From NCBI GenBank assembly GCA_022113835.1, contig JAILWY010000002.1, positions 1,528,501-1,592,500 of the forward strand: a stretch of DNA of 64,000 nucleotides. The letters run 5' to 3'. The DNA comes from Atopsyche davidsoni. Taxonomy: Eukaryota; Arthropoda; Insecta; Trichoptera; Hydrobiosidae. The stretch's first letter is position 1. Every line of letters begins with the position of its first letter. The notes beneath the pieces are model-generated. The model was not told the DNA's origin and ran no database searches. It saw only the letters and a list, made by a program, of their open reading frames with translations. A program made the translations under genes and the position numbers. This document shows positions 12,001 to 24,300 of this stretch, one piece after another.

Positions 12001-12995
12001 CTTCATTCGCACGATATACTTATAGAGCTGTCGACACCCAGTAACGTGATATCCATGACCAGCTCGGGCATGGATATCAATTTTACAGTAGATTTAATCC
12101 ACGCCTTCGCGGCATCCAACATCCAATCTTTCTTTCTTTTTAGTACCAATTTGTTCATTGTTCTTCATCTGTTGTTATTTTAGAACACAGCTGGTGTGTA
12201 AAACATTTTTTACGTATATCATTTATCTACTACAACATAAGCGCCTCTACGAATTTAGTATGACGGTGCCTGGTAGAATAATAAGTACTCGCGGATGTGA
12301 GTCTTCTCATGGGACAGTCCAGCGTGTCGCAGGCGGATGTTCCCATGGGCGAGCTGATGCAATGTTGACGGAAGAGCGCACTCGTCTCGGAGACCCGAGA
12401 GGTCCAACGCAAACACTGGGCCCCGAGAAGCCTCGTCGACTGTTCTGGTCTGCTGACGTCACGCCCAGCTCGGTTACTTCTTTATTTGTAGTTACAAGTA
12501 CCTCAGGAACCAATGCTCAATATTCCTAGTATACTGAGTGATTCTGACACGCTTTCGGTCATTTATTATTCACCAACTTTAAGTATGAACCGATTTGTCA
12601 AAAGCTTGACAAAAAATATTTACATCATGAATGCAAATTATATCGATTTAATAAAAATAGTGATTTTTCAAAAACGCAAATAAATTATATACTAATACAG
12701 CATGGCTTATACGAGAAATCAGCATGTATATAAATCATAACTCGCGAGCGTGTGAGTCAGAACCAAAAACTGCCAGCTCTACAAAAACAAAATCAAAAGA
12801 TTCTTCCGCACATTTAACCTCATAAGGAGTTTGTTGTTATATGAGATTGTGATTCATTTCAAAATAATCATAAAATACTGTGAAATTTCTGAAAAATATT
12901 GTTATAACGGACAGTGATATATGACGTGCTGAATCATTCTTGGTTCTATTGGTGATGACTCATAGAAGGTTGTTAACTTTTTGCTGTATATAATA
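9056..12995. other. Long AT-rich noncoding stretch
   Basis: A GC-rich patch lies at about 9140-9290 and another at 12290-12480. The latter holds a TGACGTCA palindrome at 12454-12461. A plus-strand frame at 10552-10851 has no recognisable motif and a low-complexity AT-biased composition. A hAT-like start (CAGCGCTTCCCAA) near 11519 has no partner end. The rest shows nothing I can support. Confidence 0.5.
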
Positions 12996-13037
12996 CTGCG
13001 GATCGAGAGGTCTCCGATTCGATCCTCGTCCTGGCAG
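12996..13037 (+). repeat. tRNA-derived SINE-like fragment
   Basis: The segment GGATCGAGAGGTCTCCGATT, followed by CGATCC, matches the T-arm and B-box half of tRNA-derived SINEs, which commonly show GGATCGAGAGGTC before the B box. The 5' half with the A box is not recognisable. It is probably an old SINE fragment; a chance match is possible. Confidence 0.35.
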
Positions 13038-14644
13038 GTGAATTCCAAACTTGTGTTATTTTATAATGATGGGTAAAACTTTACTGTTATGTACAAATAA
13101 CTGTTATTGTGCTCACGCCTGCTTCAGTTTGGTCGACGACAATTTTTATATACATGTGTCTCAATGTCTTGATATTCGAAAAAGAAGACTTTGCTTGTAT
13201 CTTTGATGATAACTGAGTAATATTTATTTTTGACTGCTCTGGCCTTCAGCAGAGGTTGCCTTGACACACGCTATATAATATCGAGTTCACCTCGATATCG
13301 GAGTCGGCGGCCGGAAACTAAGTCCAGACAGGATATCAAAACCATACCTACGCCGCATAAACTCACACGAATCATCTGTATACCTTTATCAGAGAAATTA
13401 ATAGATACGCTTTTATGTTGCCACCTCGTGTTGGCAGAGTTTGCGCAGATGGTGTTTGCTATCACAAACCTGGTGATAGATTTAAACGTGACGTACGCCC
13501 ACCTCGATGGAAAATACATAATAAATAACTCGACAAATAAAACAGAGCAATCCATAATCGCAACTCAATACACAGAGAGTGAGATTGGTCATATTGCTAG
13601 TAGATTTACAACAACAACAAAAATATGGTGGTGAACGCTTTCGGGCTAAATCTATAACTGACTGATTTTAATCATAATACTCAAGTAGTAGTTATGAACA
13701 GTCAAAAGACTAAGAGATTACGATCATGTGACAGAAATCAACGGAAAATAATGCTGTATTGATGTGGATATCCTGTGATTTCTCTGCATATCCAGGTACC
13801 AAACCAAACTTAGTCTTCCATGTACCTGCTTACCTGATTTTCTTCTTGTAACCTCATCGTAGGAGTCATCTCAGGAGTTTCTTATCAAAATTTCCTGAAC
13901 ATGAATATCTCCTTGAATCCTATTGGGTGGGTGTCTGAAAATATAGTTTGTATCAATTCTCTTACAAGATACAAGTGGCATGCGGTACAAAATCACTTCT
14001 CGTGTAATTTGAGCGAAGGACCTTGCGATGTACACTATACAAGAAATTTACAGTGTCGTGCCTTTTGATACAAAAAATAACACACCGTACGCCTCTGCAA
14101 AATGCGTAGGTAAATGCACACAACTCTGCTTTATCTTTTTCACTTATCAATACATTCGCAAAACTCAATACAAATATTGGATATCAGCTTTTACGATTCT
14201 TAAACATCCTTTGTGTATTTCCGCTCTGTGAATGTATTTCTGTCCAGTGATAACAGTGGGGAAGTGTTTTGAATATTTCGTTTCATTTAAATAGGTAAAT
14301 ACAGCGTACGACATACGCCATTGCTTTGGTACTGTGCCAAGTAATAAGCCGATAGATTACATCGAGTGCTATTTCAATTTTAGTACAAAACGCATCGTTA
14401 AAGCATCCAGGGTTTTCCGAAGCGATAATCGCGGGATTTCATGTTATTCATGTGTATTTTGATAAAAGTGTTTATTTATTGCAATAAAATAAATAATTCA
14501 CTTTGTATTACTCTCGAATATCATTCCTGCAGGTTAATTCATGTTGATGATTTTAGAACTGACTCAGGGTTTAGTGATATTTTTTTATAATAGAACTCAT
14601 AATTTTTCAGTCCCAAAAATGTGTCATTAACTGTTTTATAAATA
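13038..14644. other. Noncoding DNA with one 134-codon open frame
   Basis: The plus-strand frame at 13230-13634 is long for this base composition, but a 94-codon frame overlaps it on the other strand, and I see no domain, signal peptide or splice context. I treat it as probably not a gene. The rest is AT-rich. Confidence 0.45.
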
Positions 14645-14945
14645 TTATTTCATCAAGTGCCTTTCCACAGAGGAGGTTGGCGACCATTTCACTGAGCATA
14701 TACTCGTGCTGAGCCAGTGTTGATGGTTTTCTTAAGGCGTAGTTAGTCCCCGGGTGCTTCTACACCGCAGTTTTATATTGGAAGAAAAAGTCTGCGTATT
14801 GCTACTGCCCCATAGCATTATTATATAATCATTTCCTTATTAAGCTCTGGTGTTTAGATCTGACACTCCTTCTGCATCAGGAGCCCCCCAAGTACTTCTA
14901 GAGCACGTCCCTCTACAATCATTCCATGTTCACTACTCTTTTGCA
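14645..14945 (+). repeat. Dispersed repeat, copy 1 (partner 51785-52010)
   Basis: Segments shared with 51785-52010 include ATCAAGTGCCT, GAGGAGGTTGGCGACCAT, ACTGAGCATATACT, TACACCGCAG and ACTTCTAGAGCACRTCCCTC followed by ACAATCATTCCA. This copy carries about 100 bases more in the middle than the partner. The class is unknown: no open frame or terminal repeat is visible. A shorter related piece (GAGGAGAGGCAC) may lie on the opposite strand at about 60380-60400. Confidence 0.75.
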
Positions 14946-15178
14946 CACGCTCAGGGTACATAATGGCAGTCATGCACAATCAAAAGAATGAGGAGAGCGA
15001 TAAATATGTACATATATATTAATAGTATGCATTCATTTTAAGGATTTTCTAAGAGTTGGCGTTACTAGTATAGAATCGCATCAGGCTATGCTTTATTTAA
15101 CTTCATTACGAAGCGTCATTGTTGCGCATTATTTTTCAGTATATTAAGTGTATACAACATTTTTTTTGAGCTCTTAAC

Positions 15179-15745
15179 ATGTCAACTTTTGTACCAACAA
15201 AACGCAATTTGCGGGAAGCTTTACTTTTCTGTTTCAATTGGAAGAAAAAAGCACTTGAAAGTCACCGATTGCTTTGTGAAGTATGGTCCATCGCAACAAA
15301 CGTGAGGGTACAGGTTTCGACGCTTTAAAAGTGGTGATTTCGATGTGGATGACAAAGAACGTCCAGGCCAACCAAAAAAATTCGAAGATGAAAAATTAGA
15401 GGCATTGCTCGATAAAGACTCGTGTCAAACGCAAGCAGAACTCGCAGAATCATTGGGAGTTGATCGAGCAACAATTTCGAGACGCTTAAAAGCATTGGGA
15501 ATGATTCAAAAGCAAGGAAATTGGGTGCCACATGAATTGAAGCCGAGAGGCGCCGAAAGGCGATTTTACATTTCGGAAATGCTGCTTGAACGCCACAAAA
15601 AGAAGTCGTTTTTGCATCGATTCGTTACTGGTGATGAAAAATGGATTCACTACGACAACCCGAAGCGTAAAAAAATCATTCGAAAATAGGGTTTTTCTCG
15701 TCGTTTCCTGGGTGTGCTTGTGCTTGCACACATTCTATTGATGCG
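15179..15745 (+). pseudogene. 5' half of a mauritiana-type mariner transposase
   Basis: The reading starts at ATG 15179 with MSTFVPTKRNLREALLFC and AESHRLL-like residues, typical of mauritiana mariners. A one-base shift near 15276 moves the frame, and a TGA lies just before RFRRFKSGDFDVDDKERPGQ. From there a clean frame runs to 15689 through the helix-turn-helix linker (SCQTQAELAESLGVDRATIS), GNWVPHELKPRGAERRF and FVTGDEKWIHYDNPKRKK, which holds the first catalytic Asp. Weak similarity to the PGHAST linker continues to about 15745, then the gene is cut off. The second and third catalytic Asp are missing. DNA between the RFKSGDFD and NPKRKK segments closely matches the copy at 2853, so both come from one family. 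Confidence 0.92.
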
Positions 15746-18097
15746 CAGTACCAACAATGGCTTTGTTAGGCTAGCTCCCAATTGCCCTGGTGCCGCAGCG
15801 CGAACTGGGGCACCGGCTCCGCGACGGCCAATTAAAAAGTGACAATCATCTAATTCCGTCCAGCTGACCTTGCGGGCCGCGCCACGGCTAAATGAAGCCG
15901 CGCGGGCCCCGCCGTACCTGGCGCGCTCGCATTCGTTCATTATACCAATGCGGCCTGAGCGAGCTGCAACACGACCGACAAACGACCGGTGATCAGCCAT
16001 TGGTGTTATTTTTAATACTTTCCCAAAAAAATACCCAAAAGATGATGCTGTTGGTCAGCTCACAGGCCGATTGTCAGGTTGCTACCCAACCGACTACGAA
16101 AGCTAGCCAATGGTGTCGTCATGTATATATTTTGAGAATAATTGGTATGAAATAAAACAATGATTGTTTATACGTGTTTTTAATTTAGATATCGAGGCAG
16201 TGAACACTATTGTGGTCAATATTGCAGCATAAATTTCAAGAATGATTATGTTTTTTTTAAATATAATTATTTGTGGTTTTTCTTAGTCTACCATTCTGCT
16301 TTTAAAATACATTATTTTTAAGAGCACAATTCTTTGCATTTAATACAATAAAAAAAAACATGTAAATTTTGCGTATAAATTACATATTTGACCGCATTGC
16401 ATTTTTGCATAAAACAACCTATTACTTTATCAATGTGGTTTTTGCAGTATTACTCATTAAAAAATATGTATGCTTCTGCATTCTCCGCCTGTATGCAATC
16501 TATTCCGCGCTAATCGATTGAGTACTTGATAGTGTTTTTTTTTTATTTCTTACTTATTTTAGTCTTACCTGTCTCGAAAATACTCACTGATATTTTAATT
16601 AGTTTTATGCGAAGTTTGATTATCAAAAACGTATTGTACATCAAGTATGAGGTGTTCCTGTCGCACCGACTTCTCGCCCTGAAGAAACCGCAGTCATCCA
16701 TAGCAAACTAACCAAGACCCAACGTGACTAAGAGAACTCGAGAAGAAAAGTCCGTATTGTGATATTTCGAATTCGATTTTAGCACTTTATTGTCTGTCGA
16801 AGTGATTTTTTTGCAACCTGCGGTTATACAACGGAAACACGGCGCTGACGCGGAGGTTCCCAAACTTTTTCGGGCCACTGCCCATTTTGCATGAAATAAA
16901 TTTATTGATATTTAGATGATATCAATTAGTTTTGTGTTTATTTTTGTGTCCACCGATCCGTAGGACGTTTGAACATCGCACGAATGCTTGTGAGCCCCTG
17001 TCGCCCCAGCGTCCACGGGGGCGGCGCCGCGCTCTTTGAGAGGCCCTGCTCCAGCAGATGACGCTATTGTATAAAAATGGAGCCGCATCATCGGCCACGG
17101 AGATGCTCGGCGCGACTGCACCGCTCTGAATATTTATTTGGAGATATGTTTACATTTCACTTTGCATACATTACCAGAGATGCCACCGCGTATTGCTAGA
17201 AAATCTTAGAACACACCAACGCTACCGATGCTCTTTGCTATACCCAAAACAAGAATTTATTTAAAGCTTACATTGTACGTTTATTTATTTGGTTCCAAAT
17301 TTTGGTTATTCTTATGATTAGCTGTTATTTCTACAAAACGAAAACTCAGTATTATATGTTCAGGTAATTGAGTCACACACAAAAACTCTAGAAAACTTCT
17401 CGATTCTCAAAAAATAAAACAATTTCTTCTGAACCGTTTATTTGACTCCGTTGCTCAACATTACTTTTCTGTATTGAGAAATATTCGATATTTTTATTTG
17501 TTATTATGTCCCGTATTACAGTATGAACAGCGGAGGTATCGCATTTGTTGAAAATCAATATGCGCAATCAATATCAATCTAATAATAAAGTTGACACGAC
17601 ATATCGACTGTCGCTTTACACAATGTTCTTATTAGAGTGATACTGTGGTGTATGGATCTAGCTTAGCAATTGAAATCAATTGAATTGTATCTTGTACACT
17701 GTGTATTCGTTTTGTAAGACCGTAATTTTATGAGAGATTGTTAAAAAGTACGCAATAAATGGAAGTTGCTTTTCTGAGGCATGCAGCGCAAATTGCATTG
17801 CAAACGAAGTTGCAACTGGAAGACTTTAATAAAACCACACAAGGCGTATATGTCTTAAAATTATCAACACGCCTACTTCTGTTTAGTGGCAAACTGCACA
17901 AAACGGCAAATATGTTTAGTGTTTATGAAAATTGACTTTATTTTGACCTTTCGGGAGCGGCTGCAATAATGTTGATGTGCTTGTGGCGTCATCGCTTACT
18001 TTACTTAGTATTCTAAATTTTTAATTAAAAACTCATTCATTCGATGTAATGTAATCAAATTTCTGTCTAAAGGTCACACACAAATATATATATGTTT

Positions 18098-18128
<31 letters not shown>

Positions 18129-18508
18129 TGTATATTATTGTCTTCAAGGTCTTTCTATCGTTTTGATAACATTATCAAATATTTATGATTATTTGGGAAC
18201 GCAAAATATATGATAAAAGTTGCCGATGTACAGATTTGACATTTAGAAATATCATTGATAACTCGCGTATCAAACTTCCTTTGATTAAAATAATGGTTGT
18301 TAATTAACGAATCCGTTTGTGAAAATATTATAATTATAAAATATAGCTCCCGGAATATGCTTAAATGTAGGTAACTACTAATATGAATAGTCACCTGGCT
18401 TTTCATATTTATTGTTTATGTACATTTTTTGCATTAAAATACAATAAATCAATAATATAAATTTTATCTTGCTGAGGGACAAGGCATTTGATTGGTGAAG
18501 ATCCATTT
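15746..18508. other. Noncoding DNA with GC-rich patches
   Basis: GC-rich patches lie at about 15770-15990 and 16970-17110; overlapping frames on both strands there have no recognisable motif. A hAT-like terminus (GGTTCCCAAACTTTTTCGGG) at about 16854-16873 has no matching right end. An AT microsatellite occupies about 18085-18132. Confidence 0.5.
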
Positions 18509-18710
18509 TTTTTTTATTAATGATAACGGTAACTTTTTATACTTTCTTCACTTTGAGTTGAAGAGAATGATGACCAACAGACTATGTCATCATCAGATAC
18601 AGAACAAAACTTGATGACCAAGTCTGTTGGCCGAGACTAGTCATGCTAAAACTATAATATACCCAAAGTGAAGAAAGTATAAAAAGTTACCCTTATCATT
18701 AATAAAAAAA
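18509..18710. repeat. Foldback element with 47 bp arms
   Basis: The left arm (18509-18555) and right arm (18664-18710) are inverted copies with a single mismatch at 18527. A second, inner pair of 10 bp arms, CCAACAGACT at 18574-18583 and AGTCTGTTGG at 18621-18630, lies inside the 108 bp spacer. No open frame or clear target duplication is visible. It may be a foldback MITE or a locus giving a long hairpin RNA. Near identity of the arms suggests recent origin or gene conversion. Confidence 0.85.
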
Positions 18711-21256
18711 TATATAAATTTGATCACACATACTCGAATGCCACGAAACGCCGCTGGTGTGCAGGTCATTATTCCAAACAACAAATCCCCGTATTATCGT
18801 GCGTTGTCTATTATTTTGATTACACCGGCGATATTTATGCATAGCGAAATTCCTCCGTCCATAGCCTTTCCGGCGGAATAACTTGCTTGTCATGCCTGCA
18901 CCGAGACTGGCGCCTTCCAACAGACAATTTTCTACGTGACAGCAATTCTTCCGATCCAGGGGTCGCCAATACTTCAAAACCGCGCGCCGCCCTGAGAATC
19001 CCTCCAAAGCAGGGGCCGTCAAGCGTTTTTACCTACCGCCCTATTTTGGATCGTTTTAGCGCAATTTTTGAACAATAAAAATATGTAGTTGCATTTATAC
19101 AATATACATGTTTCGTTTTTGCATCTCTATTAATACAGTGCAGAAATCGCTTTAAAAAAATACTATTTGTAATTGATTTTATATATAACGGATTTTATAC
19201 CATGGTGATCGGTGGTAGTATTTAATTCAAGAATATATCAAAATTTTAAATAATAAAACCATGAACGTTCTCCACAGAATATCAAATCGACTACTAGAAA
19301 GTCAACAGGACCAGGTTGTCTTCCCTTGATAGGCTTTTCGACAGGCAGGCTGTACAATTCTTCAATTTTCGAGCCCGCATAGCGACCAGGTTGCCTACCT
19401 CTGCGTTAGAGCCTTAACGGAAATATTTACGACGGTGAAATTCTTACAAAAAATTAATCGATCGTAAAAATGTTGCGCGTATTAGAAATTCATTAGATCC
19501 CGCGTTGTTAAGTTTGGACGTTGCCTGAAATTATTTTATAGCTTTCCTGAAAATGGGCGTGACTTCCGGAGTAAAAAAAAACTGTTTGATTGAAGAGAAT
19601 AGGTATATATCGGTGTTTCAATCAATGGGCAATCAAAAAAAATCGTGGCATGATCGTTGGGGGCTTCCGGAAAGCCTTTTGAGAACTTCGTCCGGAAGCC
19701 ACCCAGCATTCTATGTCGTTTAATGGCTGTTAAAAAAACGTAATTAAAAATACCCTACCGAAATCAACATTTTAATTCATTGATACTACAACGTAAAGCT
19801 TATTTTGCCTGTTTATTGATTAAAACATAAAAATAAATATACTGTTCATAAAAAAATAAAATATTTGATGACATAAAAAATCATGTTGTTTATGTATGTA
19901 GATTTTTCTCATCGATTCACGTGTGAATCGAAAACCTTAAAACGAGTTGTAAATTACAAAGATTTTTTTACAATTTCTTTGGTCATTTTTTAATGTCACG
20001 ATTATTACTAGTAATAGATTTTTATTTTAAAGCAATTCTCTTTTATCAACGCACTTCATATATCATTGCTTATTTCACCGGTTTTGTCTTGAACCTGTAT
20101 TCTTTCTTCTTCCAAAAAGCGTTTATAAAATATGACTCTTGGGTCAAAAGCAATCAATAAAAATGTCATTTCTAACTATTCACATTTGTTTCTCTTCCAA
20201 AATGAATAATTGGTAATTTTCGGAACTGTGAAAGGTTGTTGCTGACGAGTCAAATAATATAGCAAGTTTTTTTTTTTTTAAAGACCACAATTACAGGAAC
20301 ATTAACCCCTCGTTCGGATGATCATTTCAACCCCAAGTTGTGTTGCCCCCGTGACGTGTATCATTTATCTCCACCCTTATGTGCCCATATCGGTTGATCA
20401 ACCCTCTAACAGACTCGCCTGTAATGATACCAGCACCTCTGCCACTGAAATTAGTCGGCTGCATTTATTATTTATTTTTGACAACAATGACTCGCAACTT
20501 TTATTCCGCCGATTCTTGTATGACGACAACAAAATCATCGATCTACTTTATTATATTAAATATAATTTATTCTAATGCATTATCAGATATCGACTGAAAG
20601 CATTCAATACGTTTTTACCGGGGTAGTTATTTCGTAGAAATGAATTGCCTTAAAATTATGAAGTGTGCCGAAAGTCAGATCGATATTTCAAGTTTTGACT
20701 TATACTTAAAAATTGGTCTTAGTATTCCGAGTTAGATCGAAATTCCAACAATTTACGCATACATGTCAATCTAAATTTATAAAAATCCTTACATACACGT
20801 TCTTGTTTTAATAAACAGCTATTGTCATATATTTATATTCTGATTATACTTCATATTATAAAATTTTGTGTTTCTATCTACAAACAATAATCACAATTAT
20901 TTTTTATATAAAAAATAATATAAAATAATAATATAAAAAAATATATTCATTTTAATAATAAAAAATGTGTTTTTATTACTTGAATATGTATATATTTTAA
21001 TTTAGCATATAAAGAGAATCGCATAGGTCATATGCATACTAATATGTACATAATACAAGCAGTAGCGTACGCTTTCTGCATAATTTAAATCTATGAATTC
21101 GATATAGAAAAATAAAAAAATAAAAAAAAGTAAACTACACTTTAATTCAGTAATTTGAAAACGATGAACATATTTATAATAATGAGTTTTGTTTTATGTA
21201 TCATATAAGTTTTTAATTTGTATAGCAAAATTGCACTAATAGCAATTCTAATAATG
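18711..21256. other. Noncoding DNA with a GC-balanced block
   Basis: The block at about 18730-19030 stands out as balanced in base content and free of simple repeats, with several frames open but none recognised; it is a candidate conserved noncoding block. A perfect 10 bp hairpin (GGCTTCCGGA at 19662-19671 with TCCGGAAGCC at 19691-19700) follows. From 20800 to 21200 the DNA is extremely AT-rich. Confidence 0.5.
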
Positions 21257-21281
21257 CTTTTTTTTCCTTTTTCAGGTGAGT
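21257..21281 (+). other. Recursive splice site 1 (AG|GTGAGT at 21275/21276)
   Basis: A run of 17 pyrimidines (21257-21273) leads to AG at 21274-21275, and the next six bases are GTGAGT, a strong donor. CTAAT-type branch motifs lie just upstream (about 21236 and 21249). This juxtaposed acceptor and donor is the consensus for a ratchet point, where a long intron is removed in steps and no exon sequence is retained. A perfect GTAAGT donor follows at 21341, 65 bases downstream, as described for the transient exons that define such sites. Confidence 0.72.
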
Positions 21282-21340
21282 TGTAATTTGTTGCTCGAAT
21301 CGAAACAAAAGTGTCACCATCTTCATTTTACATAATGCGG
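21276..21340 (+). other. Candidate recursive-splicing exon after site 1
   Basis: The 65 bases between the recursive acceptor and the GTAAGT at 21341 would form a small exon if the second donor were used. It carries stop codons in at least one frame, so inclusion would be expected to disrupt a message. This is inference from spacing and signal strength. Confidence 0.45.
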
Positions 21341-24300
21341 GTAAGTTTTTATACTTTCTCGCCAATGGTGAGTATTTCTAAAATTTCGTGCAGGCTTATC
21401 AATCTGCATACAATGCATAAAATTCCACCGCACTGATAAGTGGGTATCACATTTTTATCTCTGACATTCAAACCTTTTGTGCGCGAACAATGGAGTCGGG
21501 GGGACGTAAAGTTTGCGGCTAAACGTATACGCATTGTTTTTTATCCACCATTTAGACGTGCACCCTCCAATTTGTTTTAATAAAAGAATGGTATTATAAT
21601 TTCCTACGGGGTAGCATCCCCTTCCATAAATCGCTCTATAAAGTCCAGTAATAAAGTCATCGCGTTATTTATAATGGAGGGTGGGCGCGGTACTTGATGT
21701 CGATAGTGTTGTAGGCCCTCAGTATCTGCCTTTTAGTTGCAAAGTCGTGCCAACTGAACGTGTTTTGATATTGAAAGAAATTTGGAGAAAATCAGTAGAA
21801 CCCGCCTTATATGGGCTAAAGCCTTAATGTCTGCCATTATGACGCGATCTGCCAGTAAATCGATTTTCATGGTTTTTGAAAATAAATTCCCTTGATTTCA
21901 CATTTATAGGTGTATAAATATAAATGTGCGGTAGGAGTTGGGTTCGAGCTGGATTCTTAATCTGCATATGTTCAGCTGCGAGGTGGACGCTCTCTTTATG
22001 GCTGCAACTCGGTTGCGGTTCTGGCTGTGCTGGTGATGCCAGATTCCGTCAGATTCCAGGACGTCGACCCTCGGAAGAGCATCCCTGAATAGCTTGGTTT
22101 ATTTCCATGGAGTTATTGTATTGTTTATTGACGACTAACTCCAGCCAACCTAGTTTATGAGCAGATTCTCTCGTAAATGTTTTGCTAGCTTGTTTATTCA
22201 TTAAAGCCACACATGTGAACGAAAAGTACCATATACTATATTTATTATTTTAATACATTTCCCGCATAACAGAATGAAATTGCAAAATATTTATTTTCAT
22301 TTCCCGTTTGTGTAGCTCCAGTCATTTTACGTCCACGTCCCTCCTTGTAATTCGATCTGTGTGTTCGCAGCCCGGTTTTCTTATTGCATAAGGCTTCCCG
22401 TTATGAATTATTTATGTGTATTCCAAAGAGTCCATTTCCAAAATGAAAATAATATATTAATATGTACGTATCAGCATTTCTGTGACGATAAACACCCCCT
22501 ATTTTTAACCCTAAATAGACATATACCCTGAATATATATAATAAATTCTGTTTAATGTATTTGCCCTTACCTTATCATTTCTTTTCAAACAAAAAAATAT
22601 TCTGTACCCCCTACATGTACAGAAGTTTCGATGAATTATTATTTAATATAATCTATTTTACTAATATAAACCTTACATAACTCATTTATATTCGATTTTT
22701 CATTGAATACTTTTTATAAATCACTAAAATCACGAAAATATTAAGGTAATCAATTTTTCTAGCACATATAAATCAGTAGGTTTTATACGTACATATAACG
22801 ATTCTAGCTTGATAAAGAGCGAGGGTCGCAATAACTGTGGAGCTGTGGGTTCAAATCCTTCTTGTCTCGATTTCTTAAATGTTATGTACAAATGCCTACA
22901 GATGATTAGTTCATCTCACCTAAATATTAATTCAGAGGACAGTGATACTTATTTCGTTAAAATAATTACTCACTAGGACTGTCACATATGATATGGTCGA
23001 AAAAATACATAAGCCAAAGCGACATAACCGCCAATTTATCAGATTTGTTACTCTTCGGAACTTGTGTTTTCGTAAAAGTTTCTGTTGCAAATGTATCGTA
23101 GAAATAGATACGGCGGCTCGTCTATGACTTGTTTACTTTTCAGTTGTTTTTCTCGGAACAGCCGCGAGTTTTCACGTGAATTTTTTATATTTTCCCCTCT
23201 GAAAACAGGCAGTCGCCTCCCCGCGCCATTAGCGGCCGACAACCTCCTCCGGTGTTTTCCCTGTACCGTTTAGATTTCAGCGAAGGAAGGCGTATTTCAT
23301 CTTGAACGTTTTCTCAAAAAGCGAGCGATATTAAATGTAAAAATATTCGAGTATCCGCTATGGAAATAGACGTCTGGCGTCTTCGAGACCTTTCGCTATC
23401 AGAATAATCTGCTAAATTAATTATATACGCCTTGTATAATATCCGTGTGAATGAAACATTCACACAAGTCATAACGTATAAGCTCAATTTCCATTGTCAA
23501 AAATCAAAAATCAAAATAAAAAATCACATAAACGGTGTTTGTATTATATAATAGTGCATATCTAAATGTAGAATAAAAAAATAAAAAAAATAAAATAGGA
23601 GGAAGTCTAGGATCCAGAGAGCTTAGTGATGAAAATAAACGGACATATTTATCGTAGAGATAGAAGGATCGTATTGCTTGGATGACAGATCGTCATAGGA
23701 TTCAAAACATCCTGCATAGCAGACATTGAGATGTGAAGTGGTCCAAAATCTAGAAGACCCCTTGGGATTCTCGAACCAATGATATTAATGATCCGATAAA
23801 AAATAACAATAATAATACAAAACATAGAATCGTTGATAAAACCAAAATAAATTTTGTTTATTTAGACGTTTTGGCTTATATTGTAGACCCATACAAATAC
23901 AAGTAGTCATATAAATACTCAAAGTAGCACGCTCGATTACTTGGTATGATCACATCACATTTCCGGGAGAAGTTAAAAGCTGAAGGATGAAGACGTTTTG
24001 ATTCCGTTTAGACAGTGGGAGTGGTCAATCAGTTTTTAAAGCTATAAGAAGAGGTAAGGTGTATCTTGAACTGTCGTGTGTGTGTGATGTGACGGTTTTA
24101 CTGCATATCCGATGTACAAGAATTTAACCCACTACCCCTGATGATTTCCACGAACAAATAATACCTGATGACATCGGCATTTTTACTAAAAATACAATAT
24201 GTGAATCTGTGTACTGGGCTGGAGAGGCGGGTTTTTATTGCTTATCGTAAAACTTACAGGTATGCAAGATCAGGACAGAGAAAAGGATTGCAGGTATAAG

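Noticed and set aside
12158..12529. 123-codon plus-strand frame with overlapping minus-strand frames
   Set aside because: It lies in a GC-rich island open in several frames on both strands; no family recognised.
13230..13634. 134-codon plus-strand frame
   Set aside because: A long frame overlaps it on the other strand, no motif is recognisable and no splice or promoter context is visible.
16854..16873. Lone hAT-like terminus GGTTCCCAAACTTTTTCGGG
   Set aside because: No matching inverted end or target duplication could be found nearby.
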